From Candidatus Peregrinibacteria bacterium CG1_02_54_53 (lineage in GTDB: Bacteria > Patescibacteriota > Gracilibacteria > Peribacterales > Peribacteraceae), in NCBI GenBank assembly GCA_001872575.1, contig MNWP01000003.1, positions 31,244-95,243 on the forward strand: DNA of 64,000 nucleotides, given 5' to 3'. The translations under genes and the position numbers were made by a program. The notes under the pieces are model-generated. The model did not search any database and had not been told where the DNA came from. It worked only from the letters and a program-made list of their open reading frames with translations. Of the stretch, positions 25,460 through 33,329 are shown piece by piece. Every line of letters begins with the position of its first letter. Within the stretch, counting starts at the first letter, position 1.

Positions 25460-26812
25460 TTATGAACGCGACTGTCGAGAGATCTGCATCCCCAATAGCA
25501 GCCACACGGTGTAGGCCACAGCGCTATCCTCCCATGCATGAAGGACGAGTGCGGCAATACTGATGCCGAGGAAAAGGAGGAATGCGGGCGAAGAACCGGC
25601 AACACGCACAAGCGATTTAAGTAAAACAATGGTGAGTGCAACAAAGAGCAGGAATCCCAAAATGCCCAATTCCACACCGATTTGCAGGTACCAGTTCTCG
25701 GGCAGGAACGGGCAACGGCATTCGTGATCAACGGGCTGCACCTGTGTTGCTCCGAGAAAGACACAGAGAGTCGGCGTTGTTTTTGCCCATGAGGGATCAT
25801 CCTGTGGGCGTAAGAAAACACACGTCTCGCTGACACGATTACTGGCCGGCCCCGCACTGCCCAGCCCTTCACCCAACGGAGAACGGATCATCCGTCCCAT
25901 CGCCTGCAGCGGCCGCACCAGATGCCCGCGTGAGGAGGAGAGACGGAAAAATATCGAAGGAAAGAGTAGCGACGCGATAATGCCCACTGCGACACAAATG
26001 AAAACGGCGCCGGCAACGACGCTTTTAAGAAGCGGACGCGGAACCGATCGGCAGAGCGCAGTGATCGTCATGACAAAGGCGGCAATCCACGCCGCACGTG
26101 AGAATGTGAGAAATAGCGCAAGAAGAATAAGGGCGCCCATCGTGGCCTGATTGATCGTGATCGCCTTCCGTGAAGTCACCTTCATCAGCAACAGGCCGAA
26201 GGGAATCAACAGCCACAATCCAAACTGATTCGGCCCGCTCATCGTACCTTGTACACGACGCAGTGCCGTTTCACTCACCTGCTGGAAAGCGGCCAGCGGG
26301 CCGTCGGCAAAGTAGAGGGAATGTGCCGGGGCATATCCCAACCAAAGAAAGAACCGGATCGGCAGCAATATCGTGAGAATTCCATAGAGAGCGACGACCA
26401 CGCCTGCGCCAAGCAGAACACCGAATGCTGCTCTCTGAAACTGTTCGGACCATGTTGCGCGCCGTACGAACAGGAACGCAACGAGTGGCACGAAGTCGTA
26501 CTTGAATCCCAGGAGTGCGAGTTTCAGATCACCGTGGGTGAGGACCGTCACGAACGCGCTGAGGATAATGAGTGCGACGATCAATCCGTCGATCACATCC
26601 AACTGCAAGCGTCGCGGCCGCGCTTGAACCCACTCGATGAGTGCGAGAATCAGAATGGCGCCCAGCAGCGCCTCCTTCCAAAGTGCGAGGAACGCGAGCG
26701 GCGCATGGCCTTTGCCCATGAGGAGCCCGGTACCCACTGTCACGAGCAACGCATGCAGCGGCAGGAGCGCAAGTAAGACGAGTGTGAGCCGTTCGCGGAG
26801 ACGTTGGAGCAT
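25460..26812 (-). CDS. O-antigen ligase / polymerase-like membrane protein
   Basis: A 450-residue polytopic membrane protein with about 11-12 hydrophobic helices and the Wzy_C/WaaL layout. It has a central helix pair around VQGTMSGPNQFGLWLLIPFGLLL (the SGPN-type motif), a LFLTFSRAAWIA helix that is highly characteristic of O-antigen ligases, and a large loop (about residues 310-370) before the last helices. It would polymerise or attach undecaprenol-linked glycans outside the membrane. ATG 26812 was chosen because the longer frame to 26845 overlaps wecB. It is the last gene of a wecB-ligase pair. Confidence 0.82.
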   Translation of the reverse strand: MLQRLRERLTLVLLALLPLHALLVTVGTGLLMGKGHAPLAFLALWKEALLGAILILALIEWVQARPRRLQLDVIDGLIVALIILSAFVTVLTHGDLKLALLGFKYDFVPLVAFLFVRRATWSEQFQRAAFGVLLGAGVVVALYGILTILLPIRFFLWLGYAPAHSLYFADGPLAAFQQVSETALRRVQGTMSGPNQFGLWLLIPFGLLLMKVTSRKAITINQATMGALILLALFLTFSRAAWIAAFVMTITALCRSVPRPLLKSVVAGAVFICVAVGIIASLLFPSIFFRLSSSRGHLVRPLQAMGRMIRSPLGEGLGSAGPASNRVSETCVFLRPQDDPSWAKTTPTLCVFLGATQVQPVDHECRCPFLPENWYLQIGVELGILGFLLFVALTIVLLKSLVRVAGSSPAFLLFLGISIAALVLHAWEDSAVAYTVWLLLGMQISRQSRS

Positions 26813-26819
26813 AGAACGG

Positions 26820-28154
26820 TTATGAAATCGCAAGTCTCTCGTCATCGGAGCGGAATACTTCGCCCGTCTTCAGTACCTGTTCCACCGCATTGATGCACTT
26901 GGCGCTCACATTCTCCCCGTAGATTTTTGGTGCTTTGCGCATCTCTGCGTTATCCCACGCATACTCGATAAGCTTTTTAATGACCGTGGAATCAGTCGGA
27001 GAAGCGATAAGGTTGCCACCCGCCATGGCCGATTCACTGCGATCGGATCCGAAACGCAGCGTGACGCACGGAATACCCATCGCGTTCATCTCTTCCTGCA
27101 TGGAACCGGAATCGGTGGCGCATACCGCCGCCTTGGTCATGGCGGCCATCACATCCATGTACTCGGCCCACACGGGCGAGTAGATGAAGTTTTTGTGTTT
27201 CTTCGCGAGTGCTTCCACTTCTTTCTTCAGCCCCATCCGTTCGAACGCACGTTCCGTCTGCGTCATGGTAATGAGTAGGACTTTGCGACCATCTTGAATG
27301 AGCGACACCATGGCATCGTAGATCGCCCTGAAGCGCGAATCGGAACCACAGTTCTCGCGACGATGAATGCAGAAGCGTACGAAATCGCCATCAGCCAGGA
27401 GCGGATAGCGCTCGAACACGGTGGATTGCTTCATGCGCTCTTGCGCTTCGGCGACGGCATCCACCACGGAATTCCCCACAACAAAGATGCGATCATCCGG
27501 GAATCCCTCACTTTGCATAAATTCCCGATCCAACTCCACAGGGGCAAGATGGACACCCGTTGCCGCCTCGCTGCAACGCGTATTGAACTGTTCGGGACAC
27601 GGCTCCAGACTCCCCCGTTCCCAGTTCTTACGATCCATCAGGAACGTTCTCCATTCCACACAATCTTTGTCGTCCCACGCCCTACGCCCTACGCCCCAAT
27701 CCTGGTAGTTCGGTGTCAGCGTCCGAATACCCGCCTCTACGTGTACCGAGGCAAACCCGTGACTGAACCCCGCATTGCTCGCCGCCATGGCCGTGGTAGT
27801 ATCGCCATGCACATACGGAATCACCACTTTGCCCTTCTCTTTCAGCTCTCCGATGACAAACCCAAGTCGCCCGATGATCTGGCTGACAATCTCATGCATG
27901 ACACCACGTACGTTCAGATTGAAATCAGGTTCCACGCCGAACTCTTTGAGCATGCCCCCACTCAGGTTTTCGCTGTAGTGCTGTCCCGTATGACCGAGAA
28001 TCACGAGATGCCCGCGCTTCTTAAGCTCGAAATACAGCGGAAGCTGCTTGATGATATCCGGCTTCGTCGCAATGAGAATCAAGTGAACGTGCCCTGACGG
28101 GTGAGCGGCCACCTCGTCGAAGAATTGCTTTGTGCGGTAGGTGATTTCCTTCAT
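26820..28154 (-). CDS. wecB: UDP-N-acetylglucosamine 2-epimerase family protein
   Basis: Interconverts UDP-GlcNAc and UDP-ManNAc for surface glycan synthesis. Family marks: LIATKPDIIKQLPLYFEL, HTGQHYSENLSGGMLKEFG, VHGDTTTAMAASNAGF, SVHVEAGIRTL, FCIHRRENCGSD, and ATDSGSMQEEMNAMGIPCVTLR. It has 444 residues, about 65 more than E. coli WecB. Much of the excess lies after VEAGIRT, where some 35-40 residues (including WGVGRRAWDDKDCVEW) precede the PE-x-FN/R motif. The DNA of that stretch carries CCCTACG tandem words like those in spacers. ATG 28154 gives MKEITYRTKQFFDEV. Confidence 0.87.
   Translation of the reverse strand: MKEITYRTKQFFDEVAAHPSGHVHLILIATKPDIIKQLPLYFELKKRGHLVILGHTGQHYSENLSGGMLKEFGVEPDFNLNVRGVMHEIVSQIIGRLGFVIGELKEKGKVVIPYVHGDTTTAMAASNAGFSHGFASVHVEAGIRTLTPNYQDWGVGRRAWDDKDCVEWRTFLMDRKNWERGSLEPCPEQFNTRCSEAATGVHLAPVELDREFMQSEGFPDDRIFVVGNSVVDAVAEAQERMKQSTVFERYPLLADGDFVRFCIHRRENCGSDSRFRAIYDAMVSLIQDGRKVLLITMTQTERAFERMGLKKEVEALAKKHKNFIYSPVWAEYMDVMAAMTKAAVCATDSGSMQEEMNAMGIPCVTLRFGSDRSESAMAGGNLIASPTDSTVIKKLIEYAWDNAEMRKAPKIYGENVSAKCINAVEQVLKTGEVFRSDDERLAIS
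27675..27697. repeat. CCCTACG tandem words inside the wecB coding region
   Basis: CCACGCCCTACGCCCTACGCCCC holds two to three copies of a 7-base word within coding sequence, encoding part of GVGRRA on the minus strand. It resembles the CCCTAN spacer family and lies in the segment that is extra relative to typical WecB. Confidence 0.6.
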
Positions 28155-28202
28155 ACGGAGCCCAGCATAGCGGGCAAACGTCATGCGCACTATACCGACC
28201 GT

Positions 28203-29708
28203 TCACTTCATCTCTTTTGGGACAGGCAACCCCATGATCTTCAGACAGAGCGGCGCAATATCTTTGATACCCGTTAATTGCTGCAGATCTTTGGATGACG
28301 TTACTATCTTGGCGTGCACAAACGTCTGAACGGGGTTGGTGGTATGGGCCGGCGAAGTGCTGCCATCCGGCAGGAGCATGTCTTCCACATGGCCATGATC
28401 CGACGTCACGATCCAGCCATATCCATGCTGCTCAAGCGTGGGCAAAAGCCGATCAAGATCGCGGTCCACCGTCTCGCAGGCGATCACCGCCGCAGGGATA
28501 TGCGCGCCATGCCCGACCAGATCGGGATTGGCGTAATTCGCGACGATAAAGTCGTACTTCTCAGCATTGACCTGCTCCATGAGCCTGTCGGTGAGTTCAT
28601 CGGCGCTCATCTCGGGTACGGTGGCGAAGTTGGGGACCTTTGGTGACTCCACGAGGATGCGATCCTCACCCGGAAAAGGCTCGTGGCGCTGAGCGTTAAA
28701 AAAGAACGTCACGTGCGCCATCTTGTCTGTCTCGGCGATCCGCAGTTGTTTAAGCCCCGCCTTGGAGATGACTTCGCCCAGCGTGTTCTTCTCTTTTGGA
28801 GCGGGAAATGCCACCGGCAAATGATCGGAATACGGACCCATGCAGACGACATCCTTGATATGGACGGGACGCGGGAACTCCGTGAACTGCTCGTCGGAAA
28901 GAGCGCGGACAATCTGAATCATCCGATCGGAACGGAAATTCACACAGACCACCACGTCATTCTCGTGCATGGGTGCGAAATTCGCAGTCTTAAGCGGACG
29001 AATGTAATAGTCCGTCTGTTCCTTTTCGGGTGCTTTTCTATACCAGGCTTTCGCTCCTTCGCAGACACCGTTGCAGAGATCGCCCGTTCCCTGCGTGTAG
29101 AGATCGTAGGCCGGCTTTGTGCGATCGGCATACTGCCGGTCACGGTCCATGGCGTAGTAACGTCCGATAAACGAAGCCACGCGTGCCTGCGGATATTCCT
29201 TGAGCTTCGCCTGGAGCAGTTCAAAATCTTTGCAGAATTGCTGCCTGGGCACATCGCGCCCATCGCCGATAAGATGAAGAAAAATACGCTCCACTCCCTG
29301 TTCCTGTGCAAGTTTCAGCATGGCATGCACATGCTCCACATGACCATGCACCCCCCCGACGGAGTAAATGCTGAGCAGATGCAAAGGTACATTTCTTTTT
29401 TTTGCACGCTGACACGCTGCAACAAGAACTTCATTGCGAAAGAACGCTCTCGATCGAATGGCCTGATTGATTTCTTCCAATGGCTGCCAGACAATCCGCC
29501 CCGCCCCGATGACCAAATGCCCCGGCTCACTGGCTCCTTGTTGCCCTTCCGGCAGTCCGGCTGCCGGCCCTGACGCTTGCATAATGACACTGGGAACTTC
29601 CTGCTCCAAACGCGCAATGGTCGGAAGTTTAGCAAGCGAACGCGCGTTGCCCGGCCCGGGGGAAGCCACTCCGAATCCGTCGATGATGATCAGACAGAGC
29701 TTTTGCAT
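28203..29708 (-). CDS. gpmI: 2,3-bisphosphoglycerate-independent phosphoglycerate mutase
   Basis: A 501-residue, two-domain Mn2+-dependent glycolytic mutase interconverting 3- and 2-phosphoglycerate. The phosphatase-like domain has IIIDGFGVA, the catalytic-Ser loop QGASEPGHLVIGAGR (usually NSEVGHMNIGAGR), NYANPDLVGH and TSDHGHVED with metal ligands, and AHTTNPV. The inserted transferase domain has LHLIGDGRDVPR, IGRYYAMDRD and NFRSDRMIQI. The changes in the Ser loop are conservative and leave Ser, Glu and His in place. It lies 48 bases upstream of the wecB start on the same strand and may be cotranscribed with it. Confidence 0.95.
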   Translation of the reverse strand: MQKLCLIIIDGFGVASPGPGNARSLAKLPTIARLEQEVPSVIMQASGPAAGLPEGQQGASEPGHLVIGAGRIVWQPLEEINQAIRSRAFFRNEVLVAACQRAKKRNVPLHLLSIYSVGGVHGHVEHVHAMLKLAQEQGVERIFLHLIGDGRDVPRQQFCKDFELLQAKLKEYPQARVASFIGRYYAMDRDRQYADRTKPAYDLYTQGTGDLCNGVCEGAKAWYRKAPEKEQTDYYIRPLKTANFAPMHENDVVVCVNFRSDRMIQIVRALSDEQFTEFPRPVHIKDVVCMGPYSDHLPVAFPAPKEKNTLGEVISKAGLKQLRIAETDKMAHVTFFFNAQRHEPFPGEDRILVESPKVPNFATVPEMSADELTDRLMEQVNAEKYDFIVANYANPDLVGHGAHIPAAVIACETVDRDLDRLLPTLEQHGYGWIVTSDHGHVEDMLLPDGSTSPAHTTNPVQTFVHAKIVTSSKDLQQLTGIKDIAPLCLKIMGLPVPKEMK

Positions 29709-29765
29709 AGAATCAGTGGTACGCTACCACCCGGCAGCCGAACGTGCTACATTCCACCCCTGACT

Positions 29766-30083
29766 ATGGACTGGCACCGTGTTTCTAGCCTTCGCTTCTT
29801 CCACACCATCGGGTGGGCAGTACTGCTATGTGCACTCATCGTTGCTGTGGCGGCGACATTGGGTCGCGCCACGCTCAATCTGAAAGCCGCCCTCACCGAT
29901 AAACCGGATATCGCCATCTACCTGCTCCTGCCCGAAGAGGAAATCGGACGCACCATGCTCCTACGCGAGAAAGATAACGAGCGCGATTATCTGGCCGAGA
30001 CTAAAGACGGCCCCAAGCTGGTGCGCCTGAAGAGAGGGGAAAAACAGTGGTATGTGGAGGAAGTGCAGACACTGCGGGAGTAA
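29766..30083 (+). CDS. Small single-pass membrane protein
   Basis: A 105-residue protein with a short cytoplasmic N-terminus, one hydrophobic helix (residues about 11-33: FHTIGWAVLLCALIVAVAATL) and an acidic/basic extracytoplasmic tail (DIAIYLLLPEEEIGRTMLLREKDNERDYLAETKDG, LVRLKRGEKQWYVEE). I do not recognise the family. ATG 29766 is chosen; the longer frame upstream runs antisense into gpmI. It is followed by an ATCAG-type spacer repeat and wecG in the same direction. Confidence 0.65.
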   Translation: MDWHRVSSLRFFHTIGWAVLLCALIVAVAATLGRATLNLKAALTDKPDIAIYLLLPEEEIGRTMLLREKDNERDYLAETKDGPKLVRLKRGEKQWYVEEVQTLRE

Positions 30084-30085
30084 GT

Positions 30086-30156
30086 ATCAGAATACCGGTG
30101 CAACGGAATATCCATGCACTACGTCGGACACGCTTTCACTGATACTCTGATACTCC
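30086..30156. repeat. ATCAG-word fold-back spacer repeat, copy 1
   Basis: It begins with AGTATCAGAATACC just after a stop codon and ends with CTTTCACTGATACTCTGATACTCC, 4 bases before the wecG start. The two ends are roughly inverted. The 20-base string ending ..ACTGATACTCTGATA is identical to part of copy 3 at 45893-45958. A third relative is at 38514-38596. Confidence 0.7.
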
Positions 30157-30159
30157 CGC

Positions 30160-30900
30160 ATGGATCGCACCTTCCTTCTCGGCGTACCCTTAGACCCCGT
30201 AACCCGAACGGAGGCTTTGGAGATGATCAGGCGATTTTTGCGGGAGGAAAAGCAAAGGCACGTCATGACACCGAATAATGAGATGCTGGTCGAGGCTTGC
30301 CATAACACTTCTTTCCGTGATCTGTTAAATAGAACTACTTTGAACATCCCTGATTCGGTGGGCCTGCTCTGGATGGCACGATTCACGCGGCAACGATTGT
30401 CCCAACGCGTGACAGGCGTCGACACCGTCACCACCCTATGCACATCACTCACTGAAGAGACGCCAATATTCCTCTTAGGAGCCAAACCAGGCGTGGCCGA
30501 GTCCGCCGCACAGGCGCTCATGAGCAGCAACCCACACCTGAAGGTGACAGGCTGCTTTGCAGGAACCCCGCGGGAGGAAGATGCGCCAATAATTCTCACC
30601 ATGATCCGAGCCGCAGCACCGCATCTGCTACTTGTGGCCTACGGTGCACCCGCCCAGGATCTTTGGATTGACCGTTACCTGAAAGAACTCCCCTCTGTGC
30701 GCGTGGCAATGGGTATCGGTGGCACATTCGACTTTCTCGCAGGCACCCGCAAACGTGCCCCTGCGTGGATGCGGAGAATGGGACTGGAATGGCTCTGGCG
30801 ACTCGTGCGGGAACCGAAGAGGATCGGCAGGATTTGGAGGGCCGTGGTGATCTTCCCGCTGCTCGTGCTGCGCTACGGCAAAGCCGCACCCCGAATATGA
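30160..30900 (+). CDS. WecG/TagA/CpsF-family glycosyltransferase
   Basis: A 246-residue GT26 enzyme that adds N-acetylmannosamine(uronate)-type sugars to a lipid-linked acceptor. Family marks are HVMTPNNEMLVEA, IPDSVGLLWMARF, RVTGVDTVTTL, IFLLGAKPGVAESAAQAL, and the C-terminal MGIGGTFDFLAGTRKRAPAWMRRMGLEWLWRLVREPKR. The substrate fits the UDP-ManNAc made by the nearby wecB product, so the two probably serve one glycan pathway. The start is ATG 30160, directly after the ATCAG repeat. Length and motifs are complete. Confidence 0.92.
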   Translation: MDRTFLLGVPLDPVTRTEALEMIRRFLREEKQRHVMTPNNEMLVEACHNTSFRDLLNRTTLNIPDSVGLLWMARFTRQRLSQRVTGVDTVTTLCTSLTEETPIFLLGAKPGVAESAAQALMSSNPHLKVTGCFAGTPREEDAPIILTMIRAAAPHLLLVAYGAPAQDLWIDRYLKELPSVRVAMGIGGTFDFLAGTRKRAPAWMRRMGLEWLWRLVREPKRIGRIWRAVVIFPLLVLRYGKAAPRI

Positions 30901-30961
30901 GGCTGAACAAAACAGAACAACCTACAAAACACATACAGGAACAAACAAAATCTCCGGAAAC

Positions 30962-31092
30962 GCGCCTATGTGGCGGCGATAGCGGAGGAGGTCATAGGCG
31001 GCCTGCCCGTCCGTAGTTCGCCTTGGGTGGACGAAGGCGGGAGCGCTTTCTTTCGTTCTTTCTTTATCGCGCCTGACAAAGAAAGGACAGAA
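30962..31092. repeat. Cluster of palindromes in the spacer before the DsbA-like gene
   Basis: Three fold-backs follow one another. The first has CGCCTATG/CATAGGCG arms of 8 bases around a purine-rich loop. The second is a segment CCCGTCCGTAGTTCGCC..GTGGACGAAGGCGG, related to the sequence inside the trmD leader (CCGAAGTTCGCCggaGGCGGACG). The third is GTTCTTTCTTT/AAAGAAAGGAC, an 11-base stem. The rest of this 237-base spacer (30901-31137) shows A-rich AACAAAAC words and no gene I would support. Confidence 0.65.
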
Positions 31093-31137
31093 AAACTCAT
31101 TCGCCTCCCTCCGCCCCCTTCGCTATAGTAGGCGCCC

Positions 31138-31869
31138 ATGCGGAAGTATCTCCTGTCACTCATAGGTTTCGGCTTGCTCCTCGCAGCCTGCTCACTCTCC
31201 ACTCCGCCCGCACAACAGCAGCAGGATTCTTCTTCATCCTCGTCGAGCGAGAGTTCCGCACCGGTTCAATTGCAGGGAGAGGAAATCGGCGAAGGTGAGC
31301 CGGCGACCGAGGAACGGACCGAGACGGGATCGCTCGCGGAGCATTCCCTCCCGACGGGTGCACTGGAGATCGGCAACCCGCAGGCTCCGCTGACACTGCT
31401 CGTCTTCACCGAGCATCACTGCAGTTACTGCCGTCAGTTTCTCTTTGAAATTTTCCCTCGCCTCAAGACCGATTTTATCGAAGCAGGAACGCTGAAGCTG
31501 CAAATTGCCATGCTCCCGCTGCAGAAGTACCGGAAGAGCAACGAGGCTTCACTCGGCTTCATCTGCAGCGCCGGGCAGGGTAAAGGCTTAGCCATGCACG
31601 ACGCACTCTTCCGCAACCCCAATAAATCGAAAGAAGCCATTCTCTCGTATGCGACGGATCTCAAGCTCGATACCGCCGCCCTGAGTGAATGTATGAAGAG
31701 TGGACAGACAGCGGCACTTCTGGCTGCTCAGCAATCATGGGCGCAGAGCCTGGGCGTGGACGTCGTTCCCACATTCTTCCTCAACGGCGAAAAGTTCATC
31801 GGGCTGCCCTACTACCCCGATTTACGAGGCAGAATTGAAGATTTCATCAAAAAATTGGCAGAGAAATAA
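31138..31869 (+). CDS. DsbA-like thioredoxin-fold lipoprotein
   Basis: A 243-residue exported lipoprotein. The signal peptide has lipobox LLLAAC (Cys about residue 20). A Ser/Gln/Glu-rich linker follows to about residue 75, then a DsbA/DsbG-type thioredoxin domain with the redox pair CSYC in EHHCSYCRQFLFEIFPRL and the cis-Pro loop VVPTFFLNGEKF. It probably oxidises or isomerises disulfides in exported proteins. A single extra Cys pair (FICSAG, SECMKSG) lies in the helical insert. No DsbB/VKOR partner lies next to it. A palindrome-rich spacer precedes the gene. Confidence 0.9.
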   Translation: MRKYLLSLIGFGLLLAACSLSTPPAQQQQDSSSSSSSESSAPVQLQGEEIGEGEPATEERTETGSLAEHSLPTGALEIGNPQAPLTLLVFTEHHCSYCRQFLFEIFPRLKTDFIEAGTLKLQIAMLPLQKYRKSNEASLGFICSAGQGKGLAMHDALFRNPNKSKEAILSYATDLKLDTAALSECMKSGQTAALLAAQQSWAQSLGVDVVPTFFLNGEKFIGLPYYPDLRGRIEDFIKKLAEK

Positions 31870-31912
31870 GCCGGCTTGCACTGCTCAATCGAGAGGGGTA
31901 GCGTCGCAGGTC

Positions 31913-32281
31913 ATGGAACTGCCAGTCGATCCTGAATCTGGCATTCATAATGCGGAGCCACCGTCAGATGGAACAGGTTGGCTCGGTCATATCCATCAGT
32001 GGGCTTCTTCTCGTATACGAAGAATACTTTCGACAGATCAATCTGCCGCAAAAACACCAGAGCCGGATCGGCATCTTCAGAAGCTCTACCAGTGTCATCT
32101 GGCAGAAGCCGACAGGCATCAAACATTTGAGCAATTTCTGACGTGGTGGAACAGGCTGCCACAAGACGGGCGCACGGCACTCGCGACACAGTACATGAGA
32201 AGTGAAAAATGGAGAGAGCTACATTGCCAATCGAATGACCTTTGTGCGCGTATTCTGCCCTCGGGCGATCGAGACGTGTGA
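31913..32281 (+). CDS. Small hypothetical protein
   Basis: An open frame of 122 codons from ATG 31913 with GAGAGGGG upstream as a possible ribosome-binding site. The protein is soluble and looks real in composition (DRHQTFEQFLTWWNRLPQDGRTALATQYMRSEKWRELHCQSN), but I do not recognise it. Its end overlaps the 3' end of the convergent DUF167 gene by 63 bases, which lowers confidence. It lies 43 bases after the DsbA-like gene on the same strand. Confidence 0.4.
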   Translation: MELPVDPESGIHNAEPPSDGTGWLGHIHQWASSRIRRILSTDQSAAKTPEPDRHLQKLYQCHLAEADRHQTFEQFLTWWNRLPQDGRTALATQYMRSEKWRELHCQSNDLCARILPSGDRDV

Positions 32282-32530
32282 GAGCGGTACGGAGAATTCA
32301 CGTGAGAGAAAACGCATGAGCTCCGTATTCGCCCTGCCGTCTTCGGGTGCAGCAGCGATATCAATCTTCACCGTCTCATCCGCCATCACACCCTTGATCG
32401 CGGTACGTTTCGCTCCGGGATGTACGCGCACCGTAAAAGAAAGGGAACCTTTCCTTGCAAGCCGCTCTCGAAATGGTGACAGCACCGTAAGAGTATAGGG
32501 GACATTTACCGTACCTGCTCTTTGCGCCAC
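32219..32530 (-). CDS. DUF167/YggU-family protein
   Basis: A 103-residue protein with the DUF167 core: SFTVRVHPGAKRTAIKGV, VKIDIAAAPEDGRANTELMRFLSREFSVPLSHVSIARGQNTRTKVI. The biochemical role of this small, widespread family is not established. The GTG at 32530 overlaps the trmD stop by 25 bases. A GTG at 32485 (V-L-SPFRERLARKG) avoids overlap and is an equal candidate. It directly follows trmD, so the two are probably cotranscribed. Confidence 0.8.
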   Translation of the reverse strand: MAQRAGTVNVPYTLTVLSPFRERLARKGSLSFTVRVHPGAKRTAIKGVMADETVKIDIAAAPEDGRANTELMRFLSREFSVPLSHVSIARGQNTRTKVIRLAM

Positions 32531-33210
32531 TTCTCGATCTCTTTGTGGTGCCCCGAGAGCAGAACATCGGGAACCTTCAGGCCACGAAATTCCTCCGGAC
32601 GCGTGTAGTGGGGATACTCTTTCTTGCGGCCGAGGGATTCGGAAAAACTCTCTTCCATGGCTGACTCTTCTTTGCCCAACACGCCGGGGATCTGACGTGC
32701 CACCGCATCGACAAGCACCATGGCAGGAAGTTCGCCTCCCGTGAGCACATAGTCACCAATCGAAACTTCTTCATCGATCCATCCTCCATCGATCACGCGC
32801 TGATCGATGCCTTCATAGTGCCCGCAGAGCAGGATGAGCCAGTCGCGTTTGGCGCACTGTTCCACATTCTCCTGAGTGAGCGTTTTTCCGCGCGGAGAAA
32901 AATGCACGCGGTGAGGTTTTTTCATCCCCGATTTTTCCCCCTCACTGACAACAGTTTCAATCGCCGAAACGATCACGTCGGGACGCATGACCATCCCCGC
33001 TCCACCGCCGTACGGTGAATCATCGACCTGATGGTATGTACCCAGCCCGAACTGCCGCAGATCGTGCAAATGTATCTGAATCGGTTTCTCCTCCTGCCTG
33101 TCCGCCGTAGTCCCATCCGATGGGACAAAGGTGGATGCGCGCGCAAGAATACTCTCGGTCAGAGGCCCGTGAAACATGCCGGGAAACAACGTTAGAACAT
33201 CTACACGCAT
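32506..33210 (-). CDS. trmD: tRNA (guanine-37 N1)-methyltransferase
   Basis: Methylates G37 next to the anticodon, preventing frameshifts. A 234-residue SPOUT enzyme: MRVDVLTLFPGMF, DDSPYGGGAGMVMRPD, LCGHYEGIDQRVID, SIGDYVLTGGELPAMVLVDAVARQIPGVLG in the knot, and HYTRPEEFRGLKVPDVLLSGHH. ATG 33210 gives the canonical start. The 5' end is unusual. Its first eight codons are repeated 83 bases upstream, and the copy opens a 30-codon leader ORF that ends 10 bases inside trmD. Confidence 0.96.
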   Translation of the reverse strand: MRVDVLTLFPGMFHGPLTESILARASTFVPSDGTTADRQEEKPIQIHLHDLRQFGLGTYHQVDDSPYGGGAGMVMRPDVIVSAIETVVSEGEKSGMKKPHRVHFSPRGKTLTQENVEQCAKRDWLILLCGHYEGIDQRVIDGGWIDEEVSIGDYVLTGGELPAMVLVDAVARQIPGVLGKEESAMEESFSESLGRKKEYPHYTRPEEFRGLKVPDVLLSGHHKEIEKWRKEQVR

Positions 33211-33293
33211 GACTGAGATAACGTAGTGAGAGCGCTTGCCCTTCCGAAGTTCGCCGGAGGCGGACGCAGGAGGGTGAGAATATCAACACGCAT
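33201..33293 (-). other. Leader ORF duplicating the trmD start (30 codons)
   Basis: ATG 33293 opens MRVDILTL, matching the trmD start MRVDVLTL. It then runs through a GC-rich repeat (LRPPPANFGRASALTTLSQSCV) and stops at TAG 33201-33203, 10 bases past the first base of the trmD ATG. In the duplicated codons, GTT/GTA, CTC/CTA, ACC/ACG and CTC/TTG are synonymous, and only one residue differs (I/V). The layout is the same as at thyA and korA. Expression is inferred. Confidence 0.6.
33211..33270 (-). repeat. GC-rich repeat between the duplicated trmD starts
   Basis: The minus strand reads CTGCGTCCGCCTCCGGCGAACTTCGGAAGGGCAAGCGCTCTC. CTTCGGAAGGGCAAGCGC recurs as CTTCGCCGGGCAAGCGC in the korA leader. 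The opposite-strand GTTCGCC..GGCGGACG matches the palindrome at 31010-31040. It is a member of one dispersed repeat family. Confidence 0.65.
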
Positions 33294-33329
33294 GTAATGG
33301 CAGTGTAGCACCGAAGAACGCGGAGCTGT

